Assembly (NCBI RefSeq): GCF_020382885.2
Contig: NC_058514.1
Span: 12,572,249 to 12,636,248, forward strand
Reading direction: 5' to 3'
DNA length: 64,000 nt
Origin: Scatophagus argus
Taxonomy: Eukaryota; Chordata; Actinopteri; Scatophagidae
Shown here: positions 27,173 through 42,164 of the stretch, in pieces
How positions within the stretch are numbered: the first letter of the stretch is position 1
Layout of the letters: the number at the start of each line of letters is the position of its first letter
Translations under genes and position numbers: made by a program
The notes under the pieces: model-generated
What the model was told of the DNA's origin: nothing
Seen by the model: only the letters and a program-made list of their open reading frames with translations
Databases searched by the model: none

Positions 27173-30100
27173 GGATCTTAATCTGTTCCGAAGCTGTACA
27201 ATAGTGGAAGTGTGTGTGACATCCAGGTGAAGCGTGACGAGGAGCACAAGGCGGTGAAGTCAAAGGACGTGAAGGATGAAGAGGTGGTGAGGATACCGAT
27301 AGCCTTCACCATGGTCAAACTGATGCAGACTCTGCCTCCACACATCATGGAGACCAACCTGCCTGGGTATGCAACTGTGTGTCAGACGCTTTACTGTCTT
27401 TGTAATTATTTTTCATCTTTCTTTTTATTCTTGTATACTGTGTCACTGAATGGACACTATTTCATTCCCCTGTATACTGAGTAAATGTTTACAACATTTT
27501 AATGATATGTGCGTTTTGTCTGCTTGTTGTTAATGTTTGTGTGTCACACAGGATCCTGATCAAGGTGTGTGTGCTCCTGAGGAACCGTTTCCAGGAGATT
27601 CGTGACGTGGCAAGGGGAACGCTGGTGAAGATCATGGAGACTTTAGGCTGCAAGTACCTGCAGTACCTGCTCAAAGAGATGCATTCAGTCCTGGTCAAGG
27701 GCTACCAGGTATGTGCACACATGAAAACAGTTCTAAAGACACAGAGAAGGACACACACACATGTAAGAAGAAAAGTTATTGTCGTGATGAGATGTGTCAG
27801 AATCCTAAATTGTCTGTGTGGCTCTCTTCTCACCCCTCCAGGTTCACGTGCTGACATTCACAGTGTACCAGTTGCTGTCAGTCCTCAGTCCAACACTGAA
27901 GAGTGGTGACCTGGATCCATGCATGAACATGCTCATCGATGTGAGAATGTTTCCACATCATAAATCCGCACAGACTCCACTTAAAGATGACCAAACTGTC
28001 ATTCCTTTAATGCTTACTAATACTCACTTAAAATCTTTTTTCTTCTTTCCCCTTCCGACAGATCTTCAACAACGAGCTGTTCGGGGCTGTGGCTGAGGAG
28101 AAGGAGGTGAAGGGGATCGTCTCCAAGCTGATGGAGGCTCGACACAGCAAGAGCATGGATTCCTACGAGCTGCTGGCCCGGTTTTGCAGCAAGGAGAGCA
28201 TCACCAAGTTAATACTGCCGCTGAAGGAGGTGAGCCGGGACTGGATTTGATGTGAAAAGTATTAGACAAAAAGTACATACAAAAGTATTGTTTAAACCAA
28301 TAGTGACTCGACATAAAGTATTGAATTTGACTTAATTTTCACAAAATATAATTTATGCTAAGGACATTGTGACTTCTGTCTTTTTGTGTTGTAAAAAAAC
28401 AAAGTGCTTGTAATTTTGTTAAATTTTACATTTTCCAAACTATAACTGAATACATAAACAAATAATATTGTTTATAATAATGTTTGATTGTTTGCATTTT
28501 CTTTCAGATCCTGGAGACTACATCCAGTCTGAAGGTGTGTAATCGGGTGGCTGCTGTGCTGCGGCGACTGGTCCTGGGTCTGCTCGTCAACGGGGGCATG
28601 ACTGCCCAGGACATCTTACTGCTGTGCCATGGTCTGATCAGCCAGAGTCTGCCGCTGCTCACCAAGAGAGACCGGTACAAACACACACACACACGTATAC
28701 AAAAGTTCCCGTCAGTATACAGTGAAACACAATGATGCACATGTGTGATGTGTGTGTTTTACAGAGAGAAGGCCTCAGCTAAGCCTCCCCCAGACCCCAG
28801 ACTGCCTCCTCCCAGCTGCCTGCTCCTGCCGCCAACTCCTAAGAGAGGGGGAAAGAAAGCTCCTGTCAGCAGCCGAACCAACATGCACATCCTGGTGGAC
28901 GCTGGCCTCAAGGTGAACATTGAAACACCCCCTCAAATAGGATTTAATAATCCCATAATCCCGGAACTAGAATACTGCTACAGTTCACTATTATAGAACC
29001 AGCATTCTTCACGCTTCTCTAAAGACATGCGTAACTTTTTCTGCACTGTGTTGTCTTATCCTATCCTGCAATGAAATTGATATCGCACATTTCATTTACC
29101 TTGTGAAGTCCCGAGTGGCTCGTTGTGTGTATCTGAAAAAGTTGAACTGAAGCTGAAGTGATCTGTCTGCAGCTGCTCCACCTGAGTCTGAAGAAATCCA
29201 GAGTGACGTCTTCTGAGGCCTCATCCCTGGAGATGCTGGATCCTTTTGTACTGCTGCTGCTTGACTGCCTTAACTCAATGCACGTCAAGGTGTGAGCATT
29301 TTATGTTTGCACAGGTACAAAGTACATGAGTTACAATTTGTACTCCCTCCACCCACTATCTTCATCCTGCCTCTCCTCTCTTCTAGGTGATCACAGAGGC
29401 TCTTGTGGCGTTCACTTGGCTGTTGAAGTTCCCTCTGCCAGCAGTGGAGCAGAACGCCAGCCAGCTGACCAAGCAGCTTTTTGTCCTGCTGAAGGATTAC
29501 TCCAAGGCTGGAGCAGCCCGCGGGGAGAACTACCACCTGGTCCAGAACTGCTTCAAGGTACCAGCAGTAATATGTCTGTCAGTTGATTATTTGTGGAAAT
29601 TTCCTTTTAGTATTGTAGGCAAAATACAACAGAAAAATGAAATGAGCCTTTTTAAAAACAGTTACGCTATGTAGTGTCATGGGCCTTCCTGTATGGAGAA
29701 AGTTAATAAAAAAAAAATAAGCTAAAACTGCTACACTGATTTGTGAAGTTGACTGTGTCTGTGTGTCTCTCAGGCCATCACTATACTGGTGAAGAATGTC
29801 AAAAGCAACAACATCTCAGAGACACAACTGCAGGTGCTGCTGGGATACGCTGAGGAGGACATCTATGACCAGTCTCGCCAAGCCACCGCCTTCGGCCTGC
29901 TGAAGGTAACCAGGCGATACTGACCTCCTGGTGCTGTGATTTTTATGTGCAGGACAAAGCTGAAGATCAAATATGTAAAATATAACCCTAATGACAGATT
30001 CTTTCAGGGAAAATGAGCTATGTGTCCTTTACATATGTGTCCTCTAGGCGATTCTGTCCAGGAAGCTCATTGTTCCAGAGATGGAGGAGGTGTTGAAAAA

Positions 30101-33100
30101 AGTGGCCAAGCTGTCAGTCACTGGCAGCAACGCTATGATTAGAATCCACTGCCGTCAGGTACTCCCACATGAAAGAAGACAAGCTGCATTTTTCCTCTCT
30201 GACCCGCACTAAAAAACAGAAGTCCTGTGCTCATACAGTGTTTTGTGCTCTGTGTTTTGCAGATTTATCTAAAATACCTGCTGGACTACCCGCTGGGGAA
30301 GAAGCTGACAGGGCACCTGGATTTTGTGGTGTCCCAGCTACGCTACGAGCACGACACAGGCAGGGAGTCTGCGCTGGAGATGCTGGCCTACATCTTCCAG
30401 ACTTTCCCTCAGGTGAGGGGAAGTCCTGTCTGCATATGCAAGAAGCAGACAAAAAAGGAAAAACAGAAACTTTGGTTAATTCTGCAGGCATATGACAGCA
30501 ACATAGCATTACACATTTTACCAATCATTGCACTCGTAATCACAGGCCAGAACAAAGACAGATGGAGGTGGTCACACCGGATTATGTTTTTTGTTTTTCT
30601 GCTCAGAACCTGCTGTTGAACAACAGCAGCCTGTTCTTTGCCCCACTGGCCCTGGTTGTGGTCAACGATGACTCTACACGCTGTAAGAAAATGGCTGCCA
30701 TGGCTATCAAGGCCCTGCTGACCCGTCTGGACTCGAACCACCAGAACACTCTGTTCTCCCTTGTCAACACCTGGCTGAATGCAGAGAAGGTGCACATATG
30801 CTCACAGACCGCGAGGCACCTTTCACCTCAAGTGAATTCAAATGTGTTTCAGAGTCTTAAATAATTTTGAATAATGAGCAGTTTAAACATCTGATCTCTC
30901 CCACCCTCCCAGGCCAGCCTGAAGCGTCTCGGGGCTCAAATTTGCGGTCTGTTTGTTGAGGTGGAGGAGGAGCAGTTTGCCCGTCGTCTTGACGACCTGC
31001 TGCCTCTCTTGGAGAAAGAGATAAATCCAGACAACTACGAAGATGTGAGGCCGCACATTCGTACCCATCACTGACCAAAAGTTTAAAACCCCAGGAAGAG
31101 AAAGCACATTAACTGTGTCTCATCTTTCAGATCGAGGAGGAACAGGACGAGAAGGGAGCAGACAGGCTGTTGTTCAGTTTTCTGACTCTCATCACCAAAC
31201 TGTGCAAACACTGTGGCCTGATGGAGCTCAGCAAGCCTCATGACACACTCTTGCGTATATATGGTAATGAACAGACACACACACTGCCTCTCTATACAGA
31301 CGCATACTTCACGCACTTATTTTTTACATGACCCCCTTGCAGGTCACATTGAAGCCCACCTGCGGTACCCTCACTGCTGGGTGTGGCTGACCGCCTCGCA
31401 GCTTTTTGGTCAGCTGTTTGCAGCACATGAGGCAGAGCAGTTGGTCGCTGTCTGGAGAGGAGAGGGAGCAGATGCTTCAGCCCAATCGTTGGCCACAGCC
31501 TTCATTACCAGCAGCCTGGACAAGAAGGTGAGGCCAAGTCCCACGTGTTTTCCTGCAGTGATCTAATTTTCATCATTTGAATCAATGTTCTCTCTTTTCG
31601 GCCTTTATGACATTTAGATGAGAGAGCTGGCGTTATCTTTCTGCCATCAGCTGCAATCCAAGTTCCTGGACACAGCATCAGGAGAGCAGGTGCCCAACTA
31701 TACCATAACCACATTTCAATCAAAGCTAAATTCCAAATCACATCACAGATTCGATTGATAAACATGTTCTGCTCCACTACACAGGTGATCAAGAACCTGC
31801 TGTTTGTTGGCAAGGTGATCTACCTCATTTCCCCCGAGTCCGATGTCACCTCCCCTCAGGATGAACTCAAAGAGGAGGAGGAGGAGGAGGAGGAGGAGAA
31901 GGAGGAGGACCAGAGAGAGAACAGAGATGAAGAGAATGAAGATGAAGAAGAGACAGAAGAGAAAGAAAAGGAAGAGGAAGAAGATGACAAGGATGATCGG
32001 CCTCCTTCCCTGCTGTGGTTGATGAAGAAGCTGTCGCTGATGGCCAAGAGAGAGGCAGCATACACCCCCAAAATTCCCCTGAAGGTACACACAGAAACAC
32101 AAGGTCACATGCCCACTTCTTTGGTTGACCAGTGACTACATACACTTTGTAGTCAAAAGTCTCCAGACACACCTCTTTATGGGACTGATTTTCAGACTCG
32201 GTCCCTTACTTCCAGTGAAGGGAAATCTTAATGCCTCAGCTTACCAAGACATTTTGGAAAATGCTATGCTTCCAACTGTGGCAACAGTTTAGAGAAGGCC
32301 CTTTTTTATTCCAGCATGACTGTGTCCCAATGCACAAAGCAAAGCCCATAAAGACATGGTTGGCTGAGTTTGTTAAGGAAGAACTTTACTGGCCCACACA
32401 GAGCCACCTTTGGGATGAAATGGAACGGAGATTGTGATCCAACATCAGTGCCTTACTTCCCTGTTGCTCTACTGCATGAATGTGCAAAAATTCCCACAGA
32501 AAACAAAATCTTTTGGAAAGCCTTGCCAGAAGAGTGGAAGCTGTTATAGTTGTTTTATATTATGTAGTCAGTTGCCCCAATACTTTTGTCTATATAGTGC
32601 ACAAAAGGGCCTTGACTGACCTAAAGATCACATTATGTTTTGGGAAACTGGTTGCTGTGGACATTGTTGTTGGACACACAAAGCTTTATACTTTAGTGGT
32701 TTATACTGATTCTCACAGCACTCAAATCAATCAGCCAATCAAATAGCAGATGATGTGAGCAACTAGCAACACTCTGTCAAAGCTCTCATTTCAAGTTATT
32801 GAAATTCTAACATTTAAAACTGTCAGTCTTACCATTGTCTAAACTGAAAGGGAATTTAACTTTCTTTCCCTGCACACTGCAGAGAACATGTGTGTTTAAG
32901 TTCCTGGGAGCGATAGCCATGGACCTGGGGAAGGAGCGACTCAGCCCCTATCTGACCACCATCATCACTCCTCTGTACAGGGAGCTGGACAGCACCTATG
33001 CAGATCAAGGTACTGCTCTTAAACTGTCTTAAAAAGCCAAAAAAAAAAAATGTCATGTGGGAAAATGTCTGAACGGTCTAATAAACCACAGCCTTCATGT

Positions 33101-33530
33101 AAACATTGATAGCGATTCCAATGAACTCTCTGTGCTCAGATCCCACACTGAAGAACCTGGCACAGGAGCTGATAGAGCTGCTGAAGAAACAAGTGGGGCT
33201 GGAGAGATTCTCTCTTGCATTTTCCTCCGTCCAAAAGGAGTTTGCACAGAGACGAGTTGCGCGCAAACGACACAGAGCCATGCAGGTACGATGGACACGA
33301 AAGCCCATGCAAGCACGCACGAGCAGCAGCTTCGTTCCTAGCAACGGCTTTACTTTTGTCTTCTGTTTTCCCAGGCGGTGGCTAACCCTGACATCGCAGC
33401 AAAGAAGAAACTCAAGAAGCACAAGAACAAAATTGAAGCCAAGAAGAGGAAGATTGAGTTCCTCCGGCCCGGATATAAAGCCAAGAAGCACCGGAGCCAT
33501 GCGCTCAAAGACCTGGCCATGGTGCAGTGA
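11960..33530 (+). CDS. utp20: UTP20, small subunit processome component
   Basis: Sixty-one exons, all GT-AG and phase-consistent, 8490 nt, 2829 aa (human about 2785): 11960-12010, 12268-12348, 12450-12516, 12678-12810, 12942-13130, 13217-13298, 13394-13531, 13664-13819, 13912-14064, 14145-14279, 14389-14466, 14559-14737, 14827-14994, 15528-15616, 15981-16086, 16180-16330, 16505-16567, 16662-16829, 17487-17563, 18210-18289, 18423-18675, 18820-19008, 19233-19323, 19534-19619, 20199-20324, 21466-21632, 22128-22336, 22868-23011, 23098-23177, 23309-23544, 23628-23772, 23897-23984, 24356-24499, 24765-24818, 25306-25458, 25553-25708, 25809-25949, 26074-26211, 26310-26449, 26614-26696, 26802-27130, 27227-27366, 27552-27708, 27842-27940, 28062-28229, 28508-28674, 28765-28912, 29173-29289, 29387-29557, 29774-29905, 30048-30158, 30263-30412, 30607-30789, 30913-31044, 31131-31263, 31343-31527, 31618-31689, 31785-32084, 32883-33009, 33140-33285, 33375-33530. 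UTP20 is a nucleolar HEAT/ARM-repeat scaffold for 18S rRNA processing. Conserved stretches include [65 protein letters not shown] and the basic tail [20 protein letters not shown], a likely nucleolar signal. Acidic tracts lie near residues 896-911 and 2614-2660. Exon 39 uses a weak donor, GTGGGG. The start has AAG at -3 to -1 and matches the MKxK..HK.ENTYR family N-terminus. Confidence 0.97.
16975..17365 (+). repeat. LINE 3'-end-like interspersed repeat in a utp20 intron
   Basis: It begins ATAAGAACTTTATTGATCCC..GGAAATTGTTGTGCC and ends with GGAAGGACTTCCTGTGGTGTTCTGTGGAGC followed by a GCTGCAGTAGG-type segment (pieces at 17003-17025, 17262-17295 and 17320-17335). This is the usual pattern of a fish retrotransposon tail. 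A relative with the same TTTATT(G/A)ATCCC core is at 57385. Family not named with confidence. Confidence 0.5.
20430..20810. repeat. Nested, partly palindromic copies of a fish repeat in utp20 intron 25
   Basis: Three fragments share the core AGCATAAAGACTG..GGGAAACxGCCTxxC: forward at about 20434-20482, forward at about 20638-20720, and reversed at about 20742-20806 (reads GGCTAGCCGTTTCCCTGC, then AGTC and GCTAAGCTAAC on plus). The outer pair forms a hairpin-like inverted repeat. Related single copies are at 45020 and 56740. Confidence 0.6.
25983..26003 (+). repeat. Poly(T) tract in a utp20 intron
   Basis: About 21 uninterrupted T in the intron between exons 37 and 38. Nothing else is recognised there. 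Confidence 0.8.
27138..27169 (+). repeat. (CA)n microsatellite in a utp20 intron
   Basis: About 15 CA units start only a few bases past the donor of exon 41, within a 96-base intron, so the repeat takes up a third of that intron. Confidence 0.85.
32141..32601 (+). mobile_element. Tc1/mariner-type DNA transposon relic in utp20 intron 58
   Basis: The ends are imperfect terminal inverted repeats: left ACACTTTGTAGTCAAAAGTC, right (reversed) CACTATATAGACAAAAGTAT. Between them a plus-strand frame at 32231-32437 keeps the C-terminal transposase pieces [18 protein letters not shown] and [10 protein letters not shown]. The usual PDLNPIE segment just before HLWDE is deleted, and the N-terminal DNA-binding and first catalytic parts are missing. 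It is about 460 bases, non-autonomous and dead. Most of the 798-base intron is this insertion. Confidence 0.8.
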
Positions 33531-34069
33531 ACCATGTCAGTGAGTGCGCCTTTTTATTTTATTTTTTTTTGTTATCAAGGACTTGGGTGGGAATGAAGGC
33601 TTGTCTAGGTGACCCAGTAAAATTAACACCTTTGATTAAGCAGGCAGGGATTTTGTGGGCTAACTGGCTGCAGATTCCTTAAGTCCCACTTCGTGATGTC
33701 ACATAATGACCTTTACTGTTCTGTTTTGTCTGGTGTCAGGGCAAGCATCACATCAGTCCAGGAAAGACAGAAAACAGATGTTTCTCCCTCATGAAGACTT
33801 CCTTGTTCTTCACACACTCTAACCATGAAAAATGATAAGAACCTAGCTCTTCAGTTAGGTTAACAACATCCTAGTGTGCGTGACGAAGGAATTAGATCGT
33901 CTAACAGCTGTTATACAGCAGGGTGTCTCTGCATGACTAATGATTAGATCAAAGCTGAACTGTTTTTTATTTTCCTGCTGTGATCAAAGTGTAGACTTGC
34001 CTTCAGATGTATATCCCGTGCAGTTAAATGTACGACTTTTTGTAATTAAAAAAAAAAAAAAAAAAAAAA
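33531..34069 (+). other. utp20 3' UTR and poly(A) region
   Basis: No coding signal is seen. ATTAAA at 34045-34050 runs into a genomic A-tract of about 22 bases (34048-34069). It is a plausible end for the utp20 transcript, about 540 bases past the stop. Confidence 0.45.
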
Positions 34070-35263
34070 GTCAGACAATTTTGTTGATTTTGCGGTATCA
34101 CAGGTTGAAAATCAAACAGCCTTAACACAAAATGGTACAATCACTCAGAGCAATCTTTACTGAGAATCATTTTCACTGTACAAGCAGATATAAATATGCA
34201 GCCATAAAACTTTGAGCATACAGATTAGTGTTCAGTAACTAAATTAACAATATGCCAAAGCTTGACTTAAGGATTCCAATGGAAAAGGGGTCTAACTACT
34301 AATTTATTTTTAAAAAAATGGGAACACAAAAGAACAGCAGGAAAAACAAACCAAAAAAAACCCAATAGAAATCTGTGACATTGCATGTGCCTTATGATAT
34401 AGTACAAAAACAACCCAGGCTGCAGTAACACTTGGCCAGAGGACATACAGTAGATGTGGAGTACATTTTTTTTTTTTCACCGTTTGAGACCAAAGTGAAT
34501 GAGGACATTTCACACAAGCCAGCAGACTGTTTACCCAGACGTGAAGTATGGAAGATTCCATAATGTCGTCTTCTCCCCATTGATGCGTCCTCGTCTGTGG
34601 TTGCTCAGGTCTGGAACGGGAGCAAGGTTTGTGTGGTCGAACCTCTGGTGATTGTGATCTGATGGGAAAATGCTGCCTCCTAGTGGAGGCATCTTCATGA
34701 CATCTTTTTGTTGACAGTGCCCATCAACTGCTGATGATCTTCTAGCTTCACTACATGCAAATGACTTAACCCCTCCGGGAGAAGATGAAGCTAACATTGT
34801 CCAGTGAAGACACCTGATTTCAGAAATGCTACAGAGGATCAGAGTGGACTGGCTTAATCCATACTGACTCATTTGAGCCTTGACACTATTTTGAATGGAT
34901 TCTGAAAATTAGCCAACAGTTAACATGTCCGTTAAGTGTTTTTTTTTTCTCGCATTTCCAGATCACACAGAAATGTAGATACTAACTTGAAGTCCTACAG
35001 CTCTGTAAAACCTTCAGTTGAGCCAGCAGCACTGGGAGAGATGGGGTTTGGTGTGTCTGTGCCCAGTCCAGACATTACTGCAGCCTTTGCTTCTAAGTTC
35101 CAGGCATGAAAGGCATTGGGAGGGCTTGGCCAAGGCTTTAGGTGGGTTGGGGATGGGGGAGGAGTGCAATCACTGGTCCAGTGGGATGTGGGGAGGGGTC
35201 AGTCACAAGGCTTCATACAGAAGGGTCAAAGGTCAGATTTATATACAGAACAGGTGGGAGTCT
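34070..35263 (-). other. arl1 3' UTR (probable) and spacer to utp20
   Basis: There is no exon on either strand. AATAAA on the minus strand at 34303-34308 would give arl1 a 3' UTR of about 950 bases. The plus strand at 35118-35164 carries five runs of three or more G. Confidence 0.45.
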
Positions 35264-38684
<3,421 letters not shown>

Positions 38685-39375
38685 TTCGATAAGACTAAGG
38701 TGCCTGTATCTGCAAAACGGTGGCAGGTTGGACAGACCTTCTTCCGTGTGGTTGACGTGTCGCTGAACGATGTCACCAACTCTCGTCTGAATTTCGTTTC
38801 GACACATTCAAAACAGCATAGTTCGATGTAAAATTGACAAATAACGACTAAAAACATCTTTCCACCAATTTGAACAACTTTTGCCTCGTCATTACTGCTA
38901 TTGATTTTATATACATTAATTATGGGCGCACTGTCTCGTAAAAACGGAAATGTTTTAATCGAAAGTGCTGTTGGTAATGAAAGAATTCATCCGGACAATG
39001 TGTACGGGGAACATTCAAGAAACCAAAACGAACACCTGTTTCCAAATGTTCAACAGCTATTCTTAGGAGAGGGATTGTGACAGTAACTTGTGAACTGTTT
39101 TGAATGCAGCTCACATTAGACGAAGGAGTTGCCCTCTCTGAACAGCATCAAATTTATGATCACCTCAGACAAGAAAGATTATTAAGATCGATGTGAAAAC
39201 TAATACGCGTAACATTAATTTGATGCAAAATGCAACCGTTCTGAATAGTTTAGAATAACTTTACAATGCGGGAATTGCTCTGAGCTGTAATTATCTACGA
39301 ATGGACCTGGTGCCCGTCGGCTGAGACATCATTTACAATCCGCGGTGAGACTGACGAGGCGGGACCGCCGACAGG
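38685..39375. promoter_or_regulatory. Bidirectional promoter region, arl1 / dennd11
   Basis: 691 bases separate the two divergent start codons. On the arl1 side, CCAAT at about 38863-38867 and a minus-strand TATATAAAA at about 38905-38913 lie 180-230 bases upstream of the arl1 ATG. On the dennd11 side, the last 90 bases are GC- and CpG-rich with no TATA. A shared promoter is inferred from spacing. Confidence 0.5.
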
Positions 39376-42130
39376 ATGGTGGAGCGGTCTGACCGAGCTC
39401 CTCTGCTGGACTGGGAGGAGGTTCCGTCCGCTGAGAAGCCCGGCGGAGCGGCACCACCGGCAGCACTCGCAAAGGACCGACTGTCGAGCCCCTCCAACAG
39501 TCGTGCCTCATCAGGATGCTCCGCACCGGGGTTTGGGTGGAGCAGCGGTCCGGGGGGTCCCACTCCTACTAGGTCTGTCTCCAACGCAGACGGCTGCAGC
39601 GCCACACCCGCGACCTCCAGCACCCCGGCGGGCAAGGATGAAGCGCTGCGTCCCGACAACGAGGAGCATCACTTGGAGTCAGGATCGAGGGAGGTGTCGC
39701 TGGAAGACAGATTGGTGAAATGGGAGGAAAAGGACCAGATTGTGTCGGTCTTTGTGGTTACATTCAATACCAGAACAGGTGGGGTATAAAATATGCAGCA
39801 TGGGAATTATTACTGTTTTATTAAATACAAAATGTTCAGAGACAAAGGAAAGGACAATGTTTATACACAGTGAAGGAAAAAGAAATGAAGCCCGCATAGT
39901 CTGCAGGGTCTGACGCCCAAAATGAAGAGCGCATGTGGGTAGTCAAGTCTGCAGAACCTTCTCCTACAGGTGTGGCTTTTTCTGACCTGGCAACAAGTTT
40001 AGAGACATGATTAAAAGCCATGACACCTTCTGTAGTCTCACTAGAGAACACAGAATGTCAGGATGAGCGCTGTTATGGAAATGAATCAGCTGGGTGTTTC
40101 TGCCTAGTATGGCCTATACATTTTTAATGAGGGGCATGTTGAAAACAGGTTGAGCCCCACAGGTTAATTACCTAGAGTGCATTTTAAGAATAATAAGATT
40201 TAATGTTTGGAAATGACAGAGAAAACCTGATTCAGTGGAGATTCCCTACAGGGTGGAGCGGGTCATGATTTTTCAGCATGTGAGACTGACATGACATGAA
40301 CTGGCTTACAGCAAGGGTCATTGATATGGCTACTCACAGTGTGATAGTGGCTTTGCAGTAAAGGCTTCAATGTGAAACCAACAAATAGGACTTAAGGTAG
40401 ATTAGCCGGATCAATTTTGTGCTCTGTACAGTCAATGCTGTTACCTTGGACTTTCCTTCCTCTAATGAGCATTTGCCACATGTTTCCTTAATACAAGAGC
40501 GAGGATTCACAGGGTAGCTCATGATAAGATTAAACACAAGACGTTATTGTTCCTAGTGTCGGGATATCAACAGAATATACAATAGGTAGATTTATGATAT
40601 GAACTATTTAAAGTTGACAGTGGTTCATCATTATTTGTGTACCAGTAGAAGAAAACATGCCTTTTTGTTCAGTATTTTCTGCACAGACCCGTGATATTTT
40701 TAGTGCTTGCACCAAAATTTAATGTTATTTTTGTGTTAGAATATAAAAGAAAGTATATACTTCTGCCTTAGCATCACAATGAAGTGAGACTATCTCAGCA
40801 CTTCTCTTTATTTTGGCAAGATATCACAAAAGATTATTAGATATCACACAAAAATATGCCCAATCCCTACAATTAGTAATCTCCACCTCTGCTTACTTCA
40901 AGGAGCAATCCACCCCAAAACACTTTCAAAAACAAATTTAAATAAAAAAAAACAAAAAAATACCCTGATGCATGTTTTTGAGGGCATTAAATGTTTTGAT
41001 TTTTCTGTATGTCTTCTTTTTTTTTTACTGGAGTGTGCAGCAGAGAACTGGCAGGAAATGTGGTAAGAGAAGGAAGGAGAAAGACATGCAACACCCAGAT
41101 GAAGTTGGCAACAAATGAGACAAAATGTGTAGAGGATGAATTACAGTAGGATTAGGATTCACTTATCAGCGTTTTATCTATGAAAATTCTGCGTAAGGCA
41201 GAATTTATTAGAAAAATATTAAAGAATTTAATCAGGCATCAAGAGTCACATCGCAAATCAAAGCAAAGGCCAATGTAAGATGTAACAAATAAAACATTAC
41301 ATCTCTACTCCTTTAACCAGCATAGCAACCTTTTTATATTGTTCTGTCTGTACAGGAAGCGGCTTTGTAGGCACTTCCCACTGCGTGATACTTCAAGTCA
41401 ATAACAGCTGTCAAAGTGACAATCGAACTTCTTTGGTCATAGGTGGTTTTTAGTCTCTGAGGATGATACGGACCCGTGAGCTCAATGTGATGACCGATCA
41501 CTTCATGCTCTTGCTCAAACACCACTCACTGATACATGTAGCCAGTGACTAGAGTGAAAACCACACTGGCTGAGTCACCTTCTCTGCTTCCCTGCTCCTA
41601 TCAGGCTGTATTTGCTCAGCTGCCGCTCGAGCGGCAGCGGCCAAACGACAATGAATTCCAAGGAATCCAGTAGGGCTGTCGTTTTGTGAGCACGAAATGA
41701 ATTTGTGATGATATATTTACCGTCTGGTCTTGTGTCAGTGTTTGCACATCTGCGTGTGTTAATATCATCTCTCTGTGGCGTGGGTGTGATAGGAAACATG
41801 CTGGAGTGGTGTCTGCCCAAAGACATGGACCTGGAGGGAGTGGAGTTCAAAGCCATCGCCAGCGGCTCCCATCGAGTCACCACAGACTTCATGTAAGTGT
41901 CTGTGTCTGAGTGTGTGGTCAGTATGCACACAAGGGAAAGTTGTTCACCTTCTTTATAATGTGAAGGACACAACCAAGTGGAAGAAGCTAATTTAGAGTA
42001 TTATGATGCAGCCCCATGTCTTTCTCCTGGCAGGACAGAAAGTGTTGCCCAGCAAAAGGAGAAAGAAAAAAAAAAAAAGCCCAGCCATCTGGCAGTGCCT
42101 TTGCTTTTCGTGACTCATGGCTTCGTCTGT

Positions 42131-42164
<34 letters not shown>

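Noticed and set aside
26471-27247. Long minus-strand open frame (258 codons) antisense to utp20
   Set aside because: It is a shadow of utp20 exons 40-41 and a CA repeat, and has no recognisable protein features.
31743-32172. Minus-strand Leu/Ser/Phe-rich open frames
   Set aside because: Antisense translation of the GAG-rich acidic tract in utp20 exon 58.
11960-33530. Box C/D snoRNAs in utp20 introns
   Set aside because: Several TGATGA-like hits (for example about 16118 and 24169) lack a proper D box or terminal stem at the right distance. A proper scan with snoscan would settle it.
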